From: Pseudomonas baltica
GTDB taxonomy: Bacteria; Pseudomonadota; Gammaproteobacteria; Pseudomonadales; Pseudomonadaceae
DNA: 64,000 nucleotides
NCBI RefSeq assembly: GCF_014235765.1
Contig: NZ_JACMYH010000001.1
Coordinates: forward strand, 310,001-374,000
Reading direction: 5' to 3'
The position numbers were made by a program, and so were the translations under genes. Below, piece after piece: positions 1 through 11,634 of this stretch. The notes beneath the pieces are model-generated. The model was not told the DNA's origin, searched no databases, and saw nothing but the letters and a program-made list of their open reading frames with translations. Numbering within the stretch: the stretch's first letter is position 1; every line of letters starts with the position of its first letter.

Positions 1-80
1 TGTACGGGGTTGGTATTGGTGATCACCCTGAGGGTGGACACCACCGCGATACCCGACGCGAAATAGAAAGCGAATTCCAT
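1..80 (-). CDS. nuoJ: NADH-quinone oxidoreductase subunit J, N-terminal fragment
   Basis: The start codon is the ATG read on the minus strand at 80-78, preceded by a clear AAGGA ribosome binding site. The visible peptide begins MEFAFYFASGIAVVSTLRVI, the usual first transmembrane segment of NuoJ. The gene runs off the left edge of the window, so about 26 codons are seen. It follows nuoI by 9 bp in the complex I operon. NuoJ is one of the membrane-arm subunits of the proton-pumping NADH:quinone oxidoreductase. The identification rests on this short peptide plus its position. Confidence 0.85.
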   Translation of the reverse strand, partial: MEFAFYFASGIAVVSTLRVITNTNPV

Positions 81-89
81 CTTTCTTCC

Positions 90-638
90 TTAAGGGAGCA
101 AGCTCTTCACGTTGATCGGCTGGGCTTCGTTCTGCGCGGCGCCCTTGGGCTTGCCGGCTACGGCCATGCCGGCTACGCGGTAGAAGTTGTAGTCAGGGTT
201 CTTGCCGGGGCCGGAGATCAGCAGATCTTCCTTTTCGTAGACCAGATCCTGACGCTTGAACTCGGCCATCTCGAAGTCCGGCGTGAGCTGGATCGCGGTC
301 GTCGGGCAGGCTTCCTCGCACAGGCCACAGAAAATGCAGCGCGAGAAGTTGATCCGGAAGAAGTCCGGGTACCAGCGACCGTCCTCGGTTTCTGCCTTCT
401 GCAACGAGATGCAACCTACCGGGCAGGCCACGGCGCACAGGTTGCAGGCCACGCAGCGTTCCTCGCCGTCGGGGTCGCGGGTCAATACGATGCGGCCGCG
501 ATAGCGCGGCGGCAGGTACACCGCCTCCTCGGGGTATTGCAGGGTGTCGCGCTTACGGAAACCGTGGCCGAACACCATGATCAGGCTGCGCAGCTGCGTG
601 CCCGTTCCTTTTACGATGTCACCGATATATTTGAACAT
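90..638 (-). CDS. nuoI: NADH-quinone oxidoreductase subunit I, 2x[4Fe-4S] ferredoxin-like
   Basis: This 182-residue protein carries electrons through two [4Fe-4S] clusters (N6a and N6b) in the peripheral arm of complex I, towards NuoB. Both cluster motifs are intact: Cys62, 65, 68 and 72 ([12 protein letters not shown]) and Cys101, 104, 107 and 111 ([12 protein letters not shown]). The N-terminal stretch is amphipathic, as expected for docking onto NuoH. It sits 11 bp downstream of nuoH and 9 bp upstream of nuoJ, inside the nuo operon. Length and motif spacing are normal for proteobacterial NuoI. Confidence 0.97.
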   Translation of the reverse strand: MFKYIGDIVKGTGTQLRSLIMVFGHGFRKRDTLQYPEEAVYLPPRYRGRIVLTRDPDGEERCVACNLCAVACPVGCISLQKAETEDGRWYPDFFRINFSRCIFCGLCEEACPTTAIQLTPDFEMAEFKRQDLVYEKEDLLISGPGKNPDYNFYRVAGMAVAGKPKGAAQNEAQPINVKSLLP

Positions 639-649
639 GGGTCAATTCC

Positions 650-1657
650 TCACTGAACCGTGCCGGCGGGCGTGTTCAACAACACGATCGCGGCGGTCAC
701 CAGCATGTTGATCAGGGTCAGTGGCAGGCAGAACTTCCAGCTGAAATCCATTACCTGGTCGTAGCGAGGGCGCGGGATGGAGGCGCGCAGCAATACGAAC
801 AGCATGATGAAGAACGCGGTTTTCAGTGCGAACCAGACGAACGACAGTTGCGGCAGAATTCCGAACGGACCGTGCCAGCCGCCGAAGAACAGCGTCACCA
901 GCAAGGCCGAGATCAGGATGATGCCGATGTATTCACCGACGAAGAACATGCCCCATTTCATGCCGGCGTATTCGATGTGGTAGCCGTCGGCCAGTTCCTG
1001 TTCCGCTTCCGGCTGGTCGAACGGATGACGGTGAGTCACCGCCACGCCGGCGACGAAGAAGGTACAGAAGCCGAAGAACTGCGGAATGATGAACCACAGG
1101 TTCTGCGCCTGGTACTCGACGATGTCGCGCATGTTGAAGGAACCGGCCTGGATCACGATGCCCATCAGCGACAGGCCCATGAACACTTCGTACGACACCG
1201 TCTGCGCGGAGGCCCGCAAGCTGCCCAGCAGGGCGTACTTGTTGTTGCTGGCCCAGCCGGCGAACAGCACGGCATACACCGACAGACCGGCCATGGCGAA
1301 GAAGAACAGCAGCCCGATGTTCAGGTCCGCAACACCCCAGGTGGGGGTGATCGGAATGATCGCGAAGGCGATCAGCAAGGCACTCATGGCCACCACCGGC
1401 GCCAGGGTGAAGATCACCTTGTCGACGAAGGGCGGGTTCCAGTCTTCCTTGAAGAACATCTTCAGCATGTCGGCGGCAATCTGGAACATGCCGAACGGAC
1501 CGACCCGGTTCGGGCCGTAGCGATCCTGCCACCAGCCCAGCAGGCGACGCTCGACGAAGCTGAGCAACGCGCCGCAGACGACCACCGCCAGCATGATGAC
1601 CAGGGCCTTGACCACACCGATGATGATGTCGATCACTTCAGGGGTGAACCAGGTCAT
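650..1657 (-). CDS. nuoH: NADH-quinone oxidoreductase subunit H
   Basis: This is a 335-residue, very hydrophobic protein with about eight membrane segments. It is the membrane subunit that contacts the peripheral arm and helps form the quinone chamber. The conserved loop with [19 protein letters not shown] is present near residues 36-54, and the acidic loop [17 protein letters not shown] lies mid-protein. The start codon overlaps the nuoG stop by 4 bp (ATGA), indicating translational coupling. Length is as expected for the family and nothing is unusual. Confidence 0.97.
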   Translation of the reverse strand: MTWFTPEVIDIIIGVVKALVIMLAVVVCGALLSFVERRLLGWWQDRYGPNRVGPFGMFQIAADMLKMFFKEDWNPPFVDKVIFTLAPVVAMSALLIAFAIIPITPTWGVADLNIGLLFFFAMAGLSVYAVLFAGWASNNKYALLGSLRASAQTVSYEVFMGLSLMGIVIQAGSFNMRDIVEYQAQNLWFIIPQFFGFCTFFVAGVAVTHRHPFDQPEAEQELADGYHIEYAGMKWGMFFVGEYIGIILISALLVTLFFGGWHGPFGILPQLSFVWFALKTAFFIMLFVLLRASIPRPRYDQVMDFSWKFCLPLTLINMLVTAAIVLLNTPAGTVQ

Positions 1658-4371
1658 TGTGCTGCCTCCTGCAGGCCTTCGACGGATGCGCCGGCAAACG
1701 CCGGCGGGATGCCCGCCAGGCCAGCGGGCAGACCCACCAGGCCTGCGCCCAGTTCTTCACTGATGCGCAGCGGCAGGCGCAAGGCCCGGCCGGCGACGGT
1801 GAGGCTCAGCAGCGCGCCATCGTTGACGCCCAGACGATCGGCCTCGGATTTGGCCAACGCGACGTAGGGAGCCGGAATCCGCTCCTGCACCGGTGCGGAG
1901 CGGGAAGAGTTTTCTTCGCTGCCGAACAGGTGATAGAACGGCACTGCCTGCCAGGTGCCGCGAGCGGGCGAGAAGGCCGCCGGCACGCTGGCGAACCAGC
2001 CCAGGCCGTCGCCCTGGCTTTCGATCAGACGTGTGCCTGGGTCACCGGCACGCAAATGGCCGCCCACTTCGTCCTGGAACTTGTTCCAGGCCTGTGGCGA
2101 GTTCCAGCCTGGCGACCAGGCGAAGGGCACCTGCTGGCGCGGCTCGACCGAGCCCGAGTAGCCTTCCATGGAGAACGAGAAGGCGGTGTCGGTATCCTGC
2201 GATGTGCGTGGCTCGTGCACGCTGATGTTGGCGCGCATGGCGGTACGGCCGCTGTAGCGCAACGGTTCGCGGGCCAGTTTCAGGCCTTTGATGCGGAACG
2301 AGGCCGACGGCGCGGCGTCGACGATGCGGGCCAGTTGCGCGGTCCTGTTGGCCACTGCAGCGGTCACGTGGTCGAGTTGGGTCCAGTCCACCGGCTGGTT
2401 CAGCAGCGTGCTGCGCAGCGCGTGCAGCCAGCGCCAACCTTCGTGGATCAGAATGCTGGAATCCAGGTAGACCGGATCGAACACCTGGAAGAACCGCTGT
2501 GCGCGGCCTTCCTGGCTGACCAGGGTGCCATCGCCTTCGGCGAAGCTGGCCGCCGGCAAGACCAGATGGGCGCGCTCGACGGTGCGGGTGTGCTGGTGAT
2601 CGGCAACGATGACCACCTTGGCAGCGTTCAGCGCGGCGTCCACCTTGGCGGCATCGACACGGGTGTACAGGTCGTTTTCCAGGATCACCAGTGCGTCGGC
2701 GTGGCCATCGATCACGGCTTGCAGCGCGTTGTCGACCGAGTCGCCGCCGAGCATCGCCAGGCCCATGCTGTTGGCTTCCGGCACGATCAGGCTGAGCGAG
2801 CCGGCCTTGTCGCGACCCTTCAAGGCCTTGGCGATGTTGCCTGCGGCTTCGATCAGGGCGTTGCAACCCAGCGAAGTGCCGCTGACGATCAGCGGACGCT
2901 TGGCGGCCACCAGGGCATCGGCGATACGCTGCGCCAGCTCCAGTGCTTCGCTGTCCAGACCGGCCACGGCCGGTGCGCTGGCATCGATCGCGTGGGCCAC
3001 GGCGAAGCCGATACGTGCCAGATCTTCCGGCGCGGCGTGGACGCATTCCTCGGCGACGTCGTCGAGCTTGGTGTCGCTCAGGCTGGCGATGAACAATGGA
3101 TGCAGCTCATGTTGACCGATGTTCTTCACGGCAGCGTCGAGCCAAGGTTGAACGCGCATGGCCTCGGCCATCGCCTCTGCCTTGCCCTTCACCGATTGAC
3201 GCAGCGCCAGCGCCATGCGCGCGGCGGTCTGGGTCAAGTCTTCGCCCAACACGAACACCGCGTCGTGGTCTTCGACCTCGCGCAGGCTCGGGATCGGCAA
3301 CGGGCTGTTCTGCAGCACCTGCAAGGCCAGGCGGATGCGCGACAGCTCGCCGGCTTCGATGCCGCTGTAGAAGTGCTTGGCACCGACCAGTTCCAGCAGG
3401 GCGTAGTTGCTTTCCAGGCTGGCCCGTGGCGAGCCGATGCCGACGATGTTGCGGCCGCGCAGCAGCTCGGCAGCCTTGTCCAGCGCCTCGTCGAGGCTCA
3501 GCTTGCGGTTGCCTTCGGCCAGCAGCGGTTGCCGTGGGCGGTCGGTGCGGTTGACGTAGCCGTAGCCGAAGCGGCCACGGTCGCACAGGAAATAGTGGTT
3601 CACCGAACCGTTGTAGCGGTTCTCGATGCGGCGCAGCTCACCGTAGCGCTCGCCCGGGCTGATGTTGCAACCGCTCGAGCAGCCATGGCAGATGCTCGGG
3701 GCAAACTGCATGTCCCACTTGCGGTTATAGCGCTCGGAGTGCGTCTTGTCGGTGAACACACCGGTCGGGCAGACCTCGGTGAGGTTGCCGGAAAACTCGC
3801 TTTCCAGGGTGCCGTCCTCGACCCGTCCGAAGTAGACGTTGTCGTGGGCGCCGAACACGCCCAGGTCGGTGCCGCCGGCGTAGTCCTTGTAGAAACGCAC
3901 GCAGCGATAGCAGGCGATGCAGCGGTTCATCTCATGCGCGATGAACGGGCCCAGTTCCTGATTCTGGTGGGTGCGCTTGCTGAAACGATAGCGACGCTCA
4001 TTGTGACCGGTCATCACGGTCATGTCTTGCAGATGGCAGTGACCGCCTTCCTCGCAGACCGGGCAGTCGTGCGGGTGGTTGGTCATCAGCCATTCGACGA
4101 CGCTGGCACGGAATGCCTTGGATTCGTCGTCTTCGATGGAGATCCAGGTGTTGTCGGTGGCAGGGGTCATGCACGACATGACGATACGACCACGGGTGTC
4201 GTTCTCGTCGGTGTACTGCTTGACTGCGCACTGGCGGCAGGCGCCGACGCTGCCCAGCGCCGGGTGCCAGCAGAAATACGGGATGTCGAGGCCCAGCGAC
4301 AGACAGGCCTGCAACAGGTTGTCTGCGCCATCGACCTCGAGCGCTTTGCCGTCTACGTGGATAGTGGCCAT
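1654..4371 (-). CDS. nuoG: NADH-quinone oxidoreductase subunit G
   Basis: This 905-residue protein is the large iron-sulfur subunit of the complex I peripheral arm. Its N-terminus is a [2Fe-2S] domain ([17 protein letters not shown]). It is followed by the His/Cys segment that binds N5 and by a Cys-rich segment (CIACYRC), then the molybdopterin-oxidoreductase-like domain with a further cluster motif ([10 protein letters not shown]). That last motif matches the extra N7 site typical of gammaproteobacterial NuoG. The C-terminal half is the degenerate oxidoreductase fold. It overlaps nuoH by 4 bp and is separated from nuoF by an unusually long 130-bp gap with hairpins. The start MATIHVDGK is the normal one. 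Confidence 0.97.
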   Translation of the reverse strand: MATIHVDGKALEVDGADNLLQACLSLGLDIPYFCWHPALGSVGACRQCAVKQYTDENDTRGRIVMSCMTPATDNTWISIEDDESKAFRASVVEWLMTNHPHDCPVCEEGGHCHLQDMTVMTGHNERRYRFSKRTHQNQELGPFIAHEMNRCIACYRCVRFYKDYAGGTDLGVFGAHDNVYFGRVEDGTLESEFSGNLTEVCPTGVFTDKTHSERYNRKWDMQFAPSICHGCSSGCNISPGERYGELRRIENRYNGSVNHYFLCDRGRFGYGYVNRTDRPRQPLLAEGNRKLSLDEALDKAAELLRGRNIVGIGSPRASLESNYALLELVGAKHFYSGIEAGELSRIRLALQVLQNSPLPIPSLREVEDHDAVFVLGEDLTQTAARMALALRQSVKGKAEAMAEAMRVQPWLDAAVKNIGQHELHPLFIASLSDTKLDDVAEECVHAAPEDLARIGFAVAHAIDASAPAVAGLDSEALELAQRIADALVAAKRPLIVSGTSLGCNALIEAAGNIAKALKGRDKAGSLSLIVPEANSMGLAMLGGDSVDNALQAVIDGHADALVILENDLYTRVDAAKVDAALNAAKVVIVADHQHTRTVERAHLVLPAASFAEGDGTLVSQEGRAQRFFQVFDPVYLDSSILIHEGWRWLHALRSTLLNQPVDWTQLDHVTAAVANRTAQLARIVDAAPSASFRIKGLKLAREPLRYSGRTAMRANISVHEPRTSQDTDTAFSFSMEGYSGSVEPRQQVPFAWSPGWNSPQAWNKFQDEVGGHLRAGDPGTRLIESQGDGLGWFASVPAAFSPARGTWQAVPFYHLFGSEENSSRSAPVQERIPAPYVALAKSEADRLGVNDGALLSLTVAGRALRLPLRISEELGAGLVGLPAGLAGIPPAFAGASVEGLQEAAQ

Positions 4372-4501
4372 GGTTCAAGTTCTTCGTTGGCCCGTTGTCA
4401 GCGGGCGTGGCTAATGGAAATCTTGTCGTTCGCCCGGCGCAGCCGGAAAGGGCGCGTCAACGGGCGATACCGGCGGCACGGGCCGCCGGGCGTGCTGTTG
4501 G
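4372..4501 (-). other. Hairpin-rich intercistronic region between nuoF and nuoG
   Basis: Most junctions in this operon overlap or are only a few bases long, but this one is 130 bp with no gene. Read on the minus strand it contains CCGGCGG-6 nt-CCGCCGG, then a CGCCC...GGGCG stem enclosing CCGG-5 nt-CCGG, then GCCCGCTG-acaa-CGGGC. None is followed by a T-run, so these look like mRNA processing or stability structures, not a terminator. The function is inferred only. Confidence 0.5.
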
Positions 4502-5860
4502 TCAGGCGCCGGCCATGGTGGGTGTGGCCACCTGGGTCAGGCTGCCCGGCGTGACGGGCTTGATGCCCGCCTCGAACTCGGCACGGAAATATTTGATCGC
4601 GCTGCCCAAGGGCTCCACGGCGCCGGGCGCGTGCGCACAGAACGTCTTGCCGGGGCCGAGAAAACCGACCAGGCCCAGCAGGGTTTCGATATCCCCCGGC
4701 TGGCCGTTGCCGGTCTCGATGGCGCGCAGCAGCTTGACGCTCCACGGCAGGCCGTCGCGGCAAGGGGTACAGAAGCCACAGGACTCGCGCGAAAAGAACT
4801 CTTCCATGTTGCGCAGCAGCGAGACCATGTTGACGCTGTCGTCCACGGCCATGGCCAGGCCGGTGCCCATGCGGGTACCGACCTTGCCGATGCCGCCGGC
4901 GTACATCTGCGCGTCGAGGTGCTCGGGCAGCAGGAAACCGGTACCGGCGCCGCCTGGCTGCCAGCACTTGAGCGTGAAACCGTCGCGCATGCCGCCGGCA
5001 TAGTCTTCGAACAACTCGCGGGCGGTGATGCCGAACGGCAGTTCCCACAGGCCGGGGTTCTTGACCTTGCCGGAGAAGCCCATCAGCTTGGTGCCGTGGT
5101 CTTCACTGCCCGGCATGGCCAGCGCCTTGTACCAGTCGATGCCGTTGCCGACGATGGCCGGCACGTTGCACAGGGTTTCGACGTTGTTCACGCAAGTCGG
5201 CTTGCCCCACACGCCCACGGCGGCGGGGAAGGGCGGCTTGGACCGCGGGTTGGCGCGGCGGCCTTCCAGCGAGTTGATCAGCGCGGTTTCTTCACCGCAG
5301 ATGTAGCGGCCGGCACCGGTGTGCACGAACAGTTCGAAGTCGAAGCCCGAGCCCAGGATGTTCTTGCCCAGCAGGCCGGCGGCTTTCGCTTCCTGTACGG
5401 CACGATTCAGGTGCTTGGCAGCGGTGGTGTATTCGCCGCGCAGGAAGATGTAGCCACGGTAGGCCTTCAGCGCGCGCGCGGAAATCAGCATGCCTTCGAT
5501 CAGCAGATGAGGCTGCTGCTCCATCAGCATGCGGTCCTTCCAGGTGTTGGGCTCCATTTCATCCGCGTTGCACAGCAGGTAGCGGATGTCCATGGATTCG
5601 TCTTTGGGCATCAGGCCCCATTTGACGCCGGTGGGGAAGCCCGCACCGCCGCGGCCCTTGAGGCCGGAATCCTTTACCGTCTGCACGATGTCGTCCTGCG
5701 ACATGTCGGCAAATGCCTTGCGCGCGGCGCTGTAGCCGTCCTTGGCCTGGTACTCGTCGAGCCAGATCGGCTCGCCGTCGTCACGCAGGCGCCAGGTCAG
5801 CGGATGGGTTTCAGCGGCGCGGGCAATGGTATTGGCCGGGCCGAACGAGGTGAGCTTCAT
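4502..5860 (-). CDS. nuoF: NADH-quinone oxidoreductase subunit F (NADH dehydrogenase, FMN site)
   Basis: This 452-residue subunit oxidises NADH and holds FMN and cluster N3. The FMN/NADH-binding glycine-rich stretch [10 protein letters not shown] lies near residue 65, and [13 protein letters not shown] is further on. The cluster motif [12 protein letters not shown] is near residue 355. I chose the ATG at 5860 ([11 protein letters not shown]), because it overlaps the nuoE stop as ATGA and matches the family N-terminus. The open frame extends 35 codons further upstream into nuoE, but that part is not NuoF-like. Confidence 0.97.
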   Translation of the reverse strand: MKLTSFGPANTIARAAETHPLTWRLRDDGEPIWLDEYQAKDGYSAARKAFADMSQDDIVQTVKDSGLKGRGGAGFPTGVKWGLMPKDESMDIRYLLCNADEMEPNTWKDRMLMEQQPHLLIEGMLISARALKAYRGYIFLRGEYTTAAKHLNRAVQEAKAAGLLGKNILGSGFDFELFVHTGAGRYICGEETALINSLEGRRANPRSKPPFPAAVGVWGKPTCVNNVETLCNVPAIVGNGIDWYKALAMPGSEDHGTKLMGFSGKVKNPGLWELPFGITARELFEDYAGGMRDGFTLKCWQPGGAGTGFLLPEHLDAQMYAGGIGKVGTRMGTGLAMAVDDSVNMVSLLRNMEEFFSRESCGFCTPCRDGLPWSVKLLRAIETGNGQPGDIETLLGLVGFLGPGKTFCAHAPGAVEPLGSAIKYFRAEFEAGIKPVTPGSLTQVATPTMAGA

Positions 5861-6354
5861 ACGTAGCCCTCCAGCAGTTGGGCCACGCCAGCGGGCTGGA
5901 CATCGCCAAAGGTATCGTCGTCGATCATCAGCGCCGGGGCCTTGTCGCAGTTGCCCAGGCAGCACACCGGCAGCAGGGTGAAGCGGCCGTCGGCGGTGGT
6001 CTGGCCCAAGCCGATGCCCAGCTTGCTCTGGATTTCGCTGACCACCGATTCATGCCCGCCGATGTAGCAGACCATCGAGTCGCAGACGCGAATGATGTGG
6101 CGGCCCACCGGCTGGCGGAAAATCTGGCTATAAAAGGTGGCCACGCCTTCGACGTCGCTGGCCGGAATGCCGAGCAGTTCGCCGATCGCGTACAGCGCGC
6201 CATCAGGCACCCAGCCGCGTTCCTTCTGGACGATCTTGAGGGCTTCGATGGACGCCGCGCGCGGGTCCTCGTAGTGGTGCAGCTCGTGCTCGATGGCCGA
6301 GCGCTCGGTTTCGCTCAGGGCGAAACGGTCTGTCTGGATGAGCGTGCTGTTCAT
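5857..6354 (-). CDS. nuoE: NADH-quinone oxidoreductase subunit E
   Basis: This 165-residue thioredoxin-fold subunit carries the [2Fe-2S] cluster N1a next to NuoF. The four ligands are visible as Cys91 and Cys96 (CDSMVC) and Cys132 and Cys136 (CLGNC). The N-terminal helical domain ahead of them is typical. It is translationally coupled to nuoF through a 4-bp overlap and lies 2 bp after nuoCD. Length is standard. Confidence 0.97.
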   Translation of the reverse strand: MNSTLIQTDRFALSETERSAIEHELHHYEDPRAASIEALKIVQKERGWVPDGALYAIGELLGIPASDVEGVATFYSQIFRQPVGRHIIRVCDSMVCYIGGHESVVSEIQSKLGIGLGQTTADGRFTLLPVCCLGNCDKAPALMIDDDTFGDVQPAGVAQLLEGYV

Positions 6355-6356
6355 GC

Positions 6357-8162
<1,806 letters not shown>

Positions 8163-8223
8163 TCAACTACGGTGTGAAGCCAGGGGTTCTCGGCCTGCAT
8201 CGGCAGGCGTGACAAACGCTGGA

Positions 8224-8898
8224 TCAGACTTCGTCGGGGCTGCGCAGGTGGGTTACCGCAATACGCTGTTCGCGGCGCTGTTCCTTCTGCGACGGCATCT
8301 CGGCGCGGTAGACGCCTTGATCACCGACGACCCAGGACAACGGGCGACGCTCCTGGCCAATCGACTCCTGCAACAGCATCAGGCCTTGCAGGAATGCTTC
8401 AGGGCGCGGCGGGCAGCCAGGCACGTAGACGTCCACGGGGAGGAACTTGTCGACCCCCTGGACCACCGAGTAGATGTCGTACATGCCACCGGAGTTGGCG
8501 CACGAACCCATGGAGATGACCCACTTGGGCTCGAGCATCTGCTCGTAGAGGCGCTGGATGATCGGCGCCATCTTGATGAAGCAGGTGCCGGCGATGACCA
8601 TGAAGTCGGCCTGACGCGGCGAGGCCCGAATGACTTCGGCGCCGAAGCGGGCGATGTCATGGGGTGCCGTGAAGGCCGTGGTCATTTCCACGTAGCAGCA
8701 CGAAAGACCGAAGTTGTACGGCCACAGGGAGTTCTTGCGACCCCAGTTGACCGCGCCGCTGAGGACGTCTTCGAGTTTGCCCATGAAGATGTTCTTGTGA
8801 ACCTGATCTTCTAGGGGGTCGGAAACAGTTTCCCTGGTGCCGATGGGATACTGCTCGTTGGGAGCATCGGGGTCGATCCGGGTGAGATTGTATTGCAT
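8224..8898 (-). CDS. nuoB: NADH-quinone oxidoreductase subunit B (cluster N2)
   Basis: This 224-residue subunit holds cluster N2, the last electron carrier before quinone. The tandem cysteines Cys67-Cys68 (GLSCCYVEM), Cys132 ([11 protein letters not shown]) and Cys162 (VPGCPPRPE) are all present. I start at the ATG at 8898 because GAGG lies 8 bases upstream. A TTG two codons earlier is also in frame, but it sits too close to that ribosome binding site. It is preceded by nuoA, 10 bp away. Confidence 0.96.
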   Translation of the reverse strand: MQYNLTRIDPDAPNEQYPIGTRETVSDPLEDQVHKNIFMGKLEDVLSGAVNWGRKNSLWPYNFGLSCCYVEMTTAFTAPHDIARFGAEVIRASPRQADFMVIAGTCFIKMAPIIQRLYEQMLEPKWVISMGSCANSGGMYDIYSVVQGVDKFLPVDVYVPGCPPRPEAFLQGLMLLQESIGQERRPLSWVVGDQGVYRAEMPSQKEQRREQRIAVTHLRSPDEV

Positions 8899-8908
8899 TG
8901 CCAAAGCC

Positions 8909-9322
8909 TCATTGTTTCAGCTTCGCCTGCCGCTTGCGACGAGCTTCCGGTGCCCAGTCAAGGGCGCCCACTCGGAACAGGTAGACAAGACCTGCCAACA
9001 GAATTGCTATGAAAACGAGAGCTTCGACGAATCCGGTCCAGCCGCTTTCGCGGACGGACACAGACCAGGCAAAGAGAAAAAGGGCTTCGATATCGAAGAT
9101 CACGAACAGCATCGCGACCAGATAGAATTTGGCGGAAAGGCGCAGACGGGCGCTGCCGACCGGCAGCATGCCGGATTCGAAAGGTTCGTTCTTGCTGCGT
9201 CCGAAGGCTTTGCTGCCCAGCAGGCTGGAGAGCCCGAGCATGAACGCACACAGACCGGCAACACCGAGAAGGAAGATGGCAAAGCCCCAGTTGTGGGCGA
9301 TGAGTCCTGTCGAATCGGGCAT
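8909..9322 (-). CDS. nuoA: NADH-quinone oxidoreductase subunit A, first gene of the nuo operon
   Basis: This 137-residue membrane protein has three hydrophobic segments (about residues 11-35, 65-85 and 95-118). The conserved acidic loop [19 protein letters not shown] lies between the first two, and that loop contacts the peripheral arm near the quinone tunnel. It is the first gene of the operon, with about 85 bp of leader to the best promoter candidate. The start [13 protein letters not shown] is the only sensible one. Confidence 0.96.
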   Translation of the reverse strand: MPDSTGLIAHNWGFAIFLLGVAGLCAFMLGLSSLLGSKAFGRSKNEPFESGMLPVGSARLRLSAKFYLVAMLFVIFDIEALFLFAWSVSVRESGWTGFVEALVFIAILLAGLVYLFRVGALDWAPEARRKRQAKLKQ

Positions 9323-9407
9323 GCTGGTTTCCTTGGCAGGGGCCGGGGCCTCTGGGTTGAATGAAGTGTCGCAGTGACGATATGTCGCAGCAGAATCAAT
9401 CGCGATG

Positions 9408-9436
9408 ATTTTATGGGTAAAAGCCGGGCAAGTAAA
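9408..9436 (-). promoter_or_regulatory. Candidate sigma70-type promoter of the nuo operon
   Basis: On the minus strand the region reads TTTACT (9436-9431), a 17-base spacer, then TAAAAT (9413-9408), about 85 bp before the nuoA start. The surrounding 200 bp are AT-rich compared with the genes. I saw no clean TTGAT-N4-ATCAA (Anr/Fnr) site. This is a pattern call only. Confidence 0.4.
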
Positions 9437-9689
9437 TTTCGGATCGCAAATTAATTCGTATCATTACGCACATAGGCTTATTCAATGTAGCTCACTGAGA
9501 GGATTTAGGTGGGTGAAACACGAAAATATCAAGCAGGCCAAGCTTTTACCGTGAGTACGTGAATATCTTAATGATAACTAATATCATTTAGCGTCTTGGA
9601 TTGACCGTGCAAGTTGGCTCAATTAACTGTGCGCAGTGTTTTACCCGCTTATTCGGTTGCCGGCATTGCGCTGGATCAATCGGACGCAT

Positions 9690-9723
9690 AAAAAAGCCGC
9701 CGGCAACTGCATGCGGCGGCTTT
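9690..9723 (-). terminator. Intrinsic terminator read on the minus strand
   Basis: Read leftwards there is a stem AAAGCCGCCGC / GCCGGCGGCTTT followed by a run of T. It lies about 300 bp beyond the aceA stop on the same strand, after two REP units, so it most likely ends aceA read-through before the nuo promoter. Confidence 0.65.
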
Positions 9724-9755
9724 GGATTCAACACCCATCCCTGTGGAAGCGACGA

Positions 9756-9958
9756 TGACCCTGTGGGAGCGGGTTCTACCCGCGAAGGCCATGCTGCGGT
9801 CTGGCGGGTACACCGCGCCGAGTTCTTCGCGGGCAGAGCCCGCTCCCACAAGGAGCGACGGTGACCCTGTGAGAGCGGGTTCTATCCGCGAAGGCCATAC
9901 TGCGGTCTGGCGGGTACACCGCGCCGAGTTCTTCGCGGGCAGAGCCCACTCCCACAGT
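9756..9958. repeat. Two tandem 106-bp REP units, GTGGGAGCGGG family
   Basis: Each unit has a GTGGGAGCGGG-type arm at one end and the inverted CCCGCTCCCAC arm at the other, about 60-70 bp apart. The inner sequences CCCGCGAAGGCCAT and TTCGCGGGCAGAGCCC are also shared. The second copy starts 106 bp after the first and differs at only a few bases, so it is a recent tandem duplication. Short open frames across it are not genes. The rest of the 9323-10025 interval holds the nuo promoter region and the terminator, with no gene seen. Confidence 0.85.
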
Positions 9959-10025
9959 TACCTCGCCGCACAGGCATTTTGACCCACAGACGCTGCTCCC
10001 TCGCGAGAGCAGCTTGCCTGGGGGA

Positions 10026-11351
10026 TCAGTGGAACTGCTCTTCCTCGGTCGAGCCGGTCAGGGCGGTGACCGACGAAGCGCCGCCCTGGATCACGGTGGT
10101 CATGTCGTCGAAGTACCCGGTACCCACTTCCTGCTGGTGGGCGACGAAGGTGTAGCCCTTTTCGGCATCGGCGAATTCCTGCTCCTGCAGCTTCACATAG
10201 GCCGTCATGTCGTTGCGCGCGTAGTCGTGCGCCAGGCTGAACATGCCATGCCACATGTTGTGGATCCCGGCGAGGGTGATGAACTGATGCTTGTAGCCCA
10301 TTGCCGACAGCTCGCGCTGGAATTTGGCGATGGTTGCGTCGTCCAGGTTCTTCTTCCAGTTGAAGGAAGGCGAGCAGTTATAGGAAAGCAGCTGGTCCGG
10401 GTACTCGCGCTTGATGGCCTCGGCGAAGCGACGCGCCTCATCGAGGTCCGGCTTGGCGGTTTCGCACCAGATGAGATCGGCATAGGGCGCGTAGGCCAGG
10501 CCGCGGGCGATTGCCTGATCGAGGCCGGCACGTACCTTGTAGAAGCCTTCGGGTGTGCGGGTGCCGGTCACGAACGGCTGGTCGTAAGGGTCGCAGTCCG
10601 ACGTCAGCAGGTCCGCTGCGTTCGCATCGGTGCGCGCCAGGATGATCGTCGGCACACCAGCGACATCGGCGGCCAGGCGCGCAGCGGTGAGTTTCTGAAC
10701 GGCTTCCTGGGTCGGCACCAATACCTTGCCGCCCATGTGCCCGCATTTCTTCACCGAGGCCAACTGGTCCTCGAAGTGAACGCCGGCGGCGCCCGCTTCG
10801 ATCATGTTCTTCATCAGTTCATAGGCATTGAGCACGCCGCCGAAGCCGGCTTCGGCATCGGCCACGATTGGCGCGAAGTAGTCGATATAGCCTTGGTCGC
10901 CCGGATTCTTGCCAGCCTTCCATTGGATCTGGTCGGCACGTCGGAACGAGTTGTTGATGCGCTTGACTACGGTCGGCACCGAGTCCACCGGGTACAGCGA
11001 CTGGTCGGGGTACATCGATTCGGCCGAGTTGTTGTCTGCTGCAACCTGCCAGCCGGACAGGTAGATGGCCTGGATGCCGGCCTTGACCTGCTGCACGGCT
11101 TGGCCGCCGGTAAGTGCGCCCATGCAGTTGACGAAATCTTTGTCGGGGCGGAATGAAGGCTTGGCGCCCTGGGTCACCAGGTCCCACAGTTTTTCTGCGC
11201 CCAGGCGGGCCAGCGTGTGTTCGGGTTGGACCGAGCCGCGCAGGCGCACCACATCGGCGGGCGAGTAGTTGCGCGTCACACCTTTCCAGCGCGGATTTTC
11301 GGACCAGTCTTTTGCAAGGGCCGCTTCTTGTTGTTCGCGTGTCAGTGCCAT
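10026..11351 (-). CDS. aceA: Isocitrate lyase
   Basis: Isocitrate lyase cleaves isocitrate to glyoxylate and succinate, the entry of the glyoxylate shunt used on acetate and fatty acids. The 441-residue protein has the signature KKCGHMGGK with catalytic Cys203, and the metal/substrate loop region VHFEDQLAS just before it. Length is that of the shorter E. coli-type enzyme (about 430-440). It is monocistronic, with REP units and a terminator downstream. The upstream region contains a strong dyad (11523-11548) that may be its operator. The start [11 protein letters not shown] has GAGG upstream. Confidence 0.97.
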   Translation of the reverse strand: MALTREQQEAALAKDWSENPRWKGVTRNYSPADVVRLRGSVQPEHTLARLGAEKLWDLVTQGAKPSFRPDKDFVNCMGALTGGQAVQQVKAGIQAIYLSGWQVAADNNSAESMYPDQSLYPVDSVPTVVKRINNSFRRADQIQWKAGKNPGDQGYIDYFAPIVADAEAGFGGVLNAYELMKNMIEAGAAGVHFEDQLASVKKCGHMGGKVLVPTQEAVQKLTAARLAADVAGVPTIILARTDANAADLLTSDCDPYDQPFVTGTRTPEGFYKVRAGLDQAIARGLAYAPYADLIWCETAKPDLDEARRFAEAIKREYPDQLLSYNCSPSFNWKKNLDDATIAKFQRELSAMGYKHQFITLAGIHNMWHGMFSLAHDYARNDMTAYVKLQEQEFADAEKGYTFVAHQQEVGTGYFDDMTTVIQGGASSVTALTGSTEEEQFH

Positions 11352-11522
11352 GGAGATAAACCTCGTGCATAGGTTCGATGATGGGGTTGCTGCGCCAGGC
11401 GCTGCTTGTGCCGAACTGCCGGTCGGCCTTCACCGTGCGGTGCGTTTGCCAGCGTGGCAAAGGCGCGGATCAGTGAAGGCGAGGCCATCATGCCCCATGG
11501 ATTTTCTGCACGTCAAACGTTT

Positions 11523-11548
11523 TGTAGTGAAATCTACGAAGCACTACA
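11523..11548. promoter_or_regulatory. TGTAGT-N14-ACTACA dyad upstream of aceA, candidate RccR operator
   Basis: The perfect inverted arms TGTAGT and ACTACA are 14 bases apart, with a further GTAG/CTAC pair inside. The site is about 172 bp before the aceA start in a non-coding stretch. As I recall, the RpiR-family, KDPG-sensing regulator RccR of fluorescent pseudomonads recognises TGTAGT/ACTACA half-sites and controls aceA. The identity of the protein binding here is inferred. Confidence 0.5.
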
Positions 11549-11634
11549 TAAAGGCCGATTTCGCGACTGTGGAGTCAGTTTTCGAGGCTGCGGTCGCTGA
11601 TTCGCGACAGGGGTGGCGCTGTCGTGCCTCAGGC

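Noticed and set aside
1657..4554. 965-codon frame on the plus strand opposite nuoG
   Set aside because: It is the antisense shadow of nuoG in GC-rich DNA. The composition (Gln, Arg, His and Val rich) is typical of reverse-frame reading, and nuoG has full motif support.
9588..9982. Three short frames of about 86 codons between nuoA and aceA
   Set aside because: They cover the terminator and the two 106-bp REP units and repeat with them; there is no ribosome binding site.
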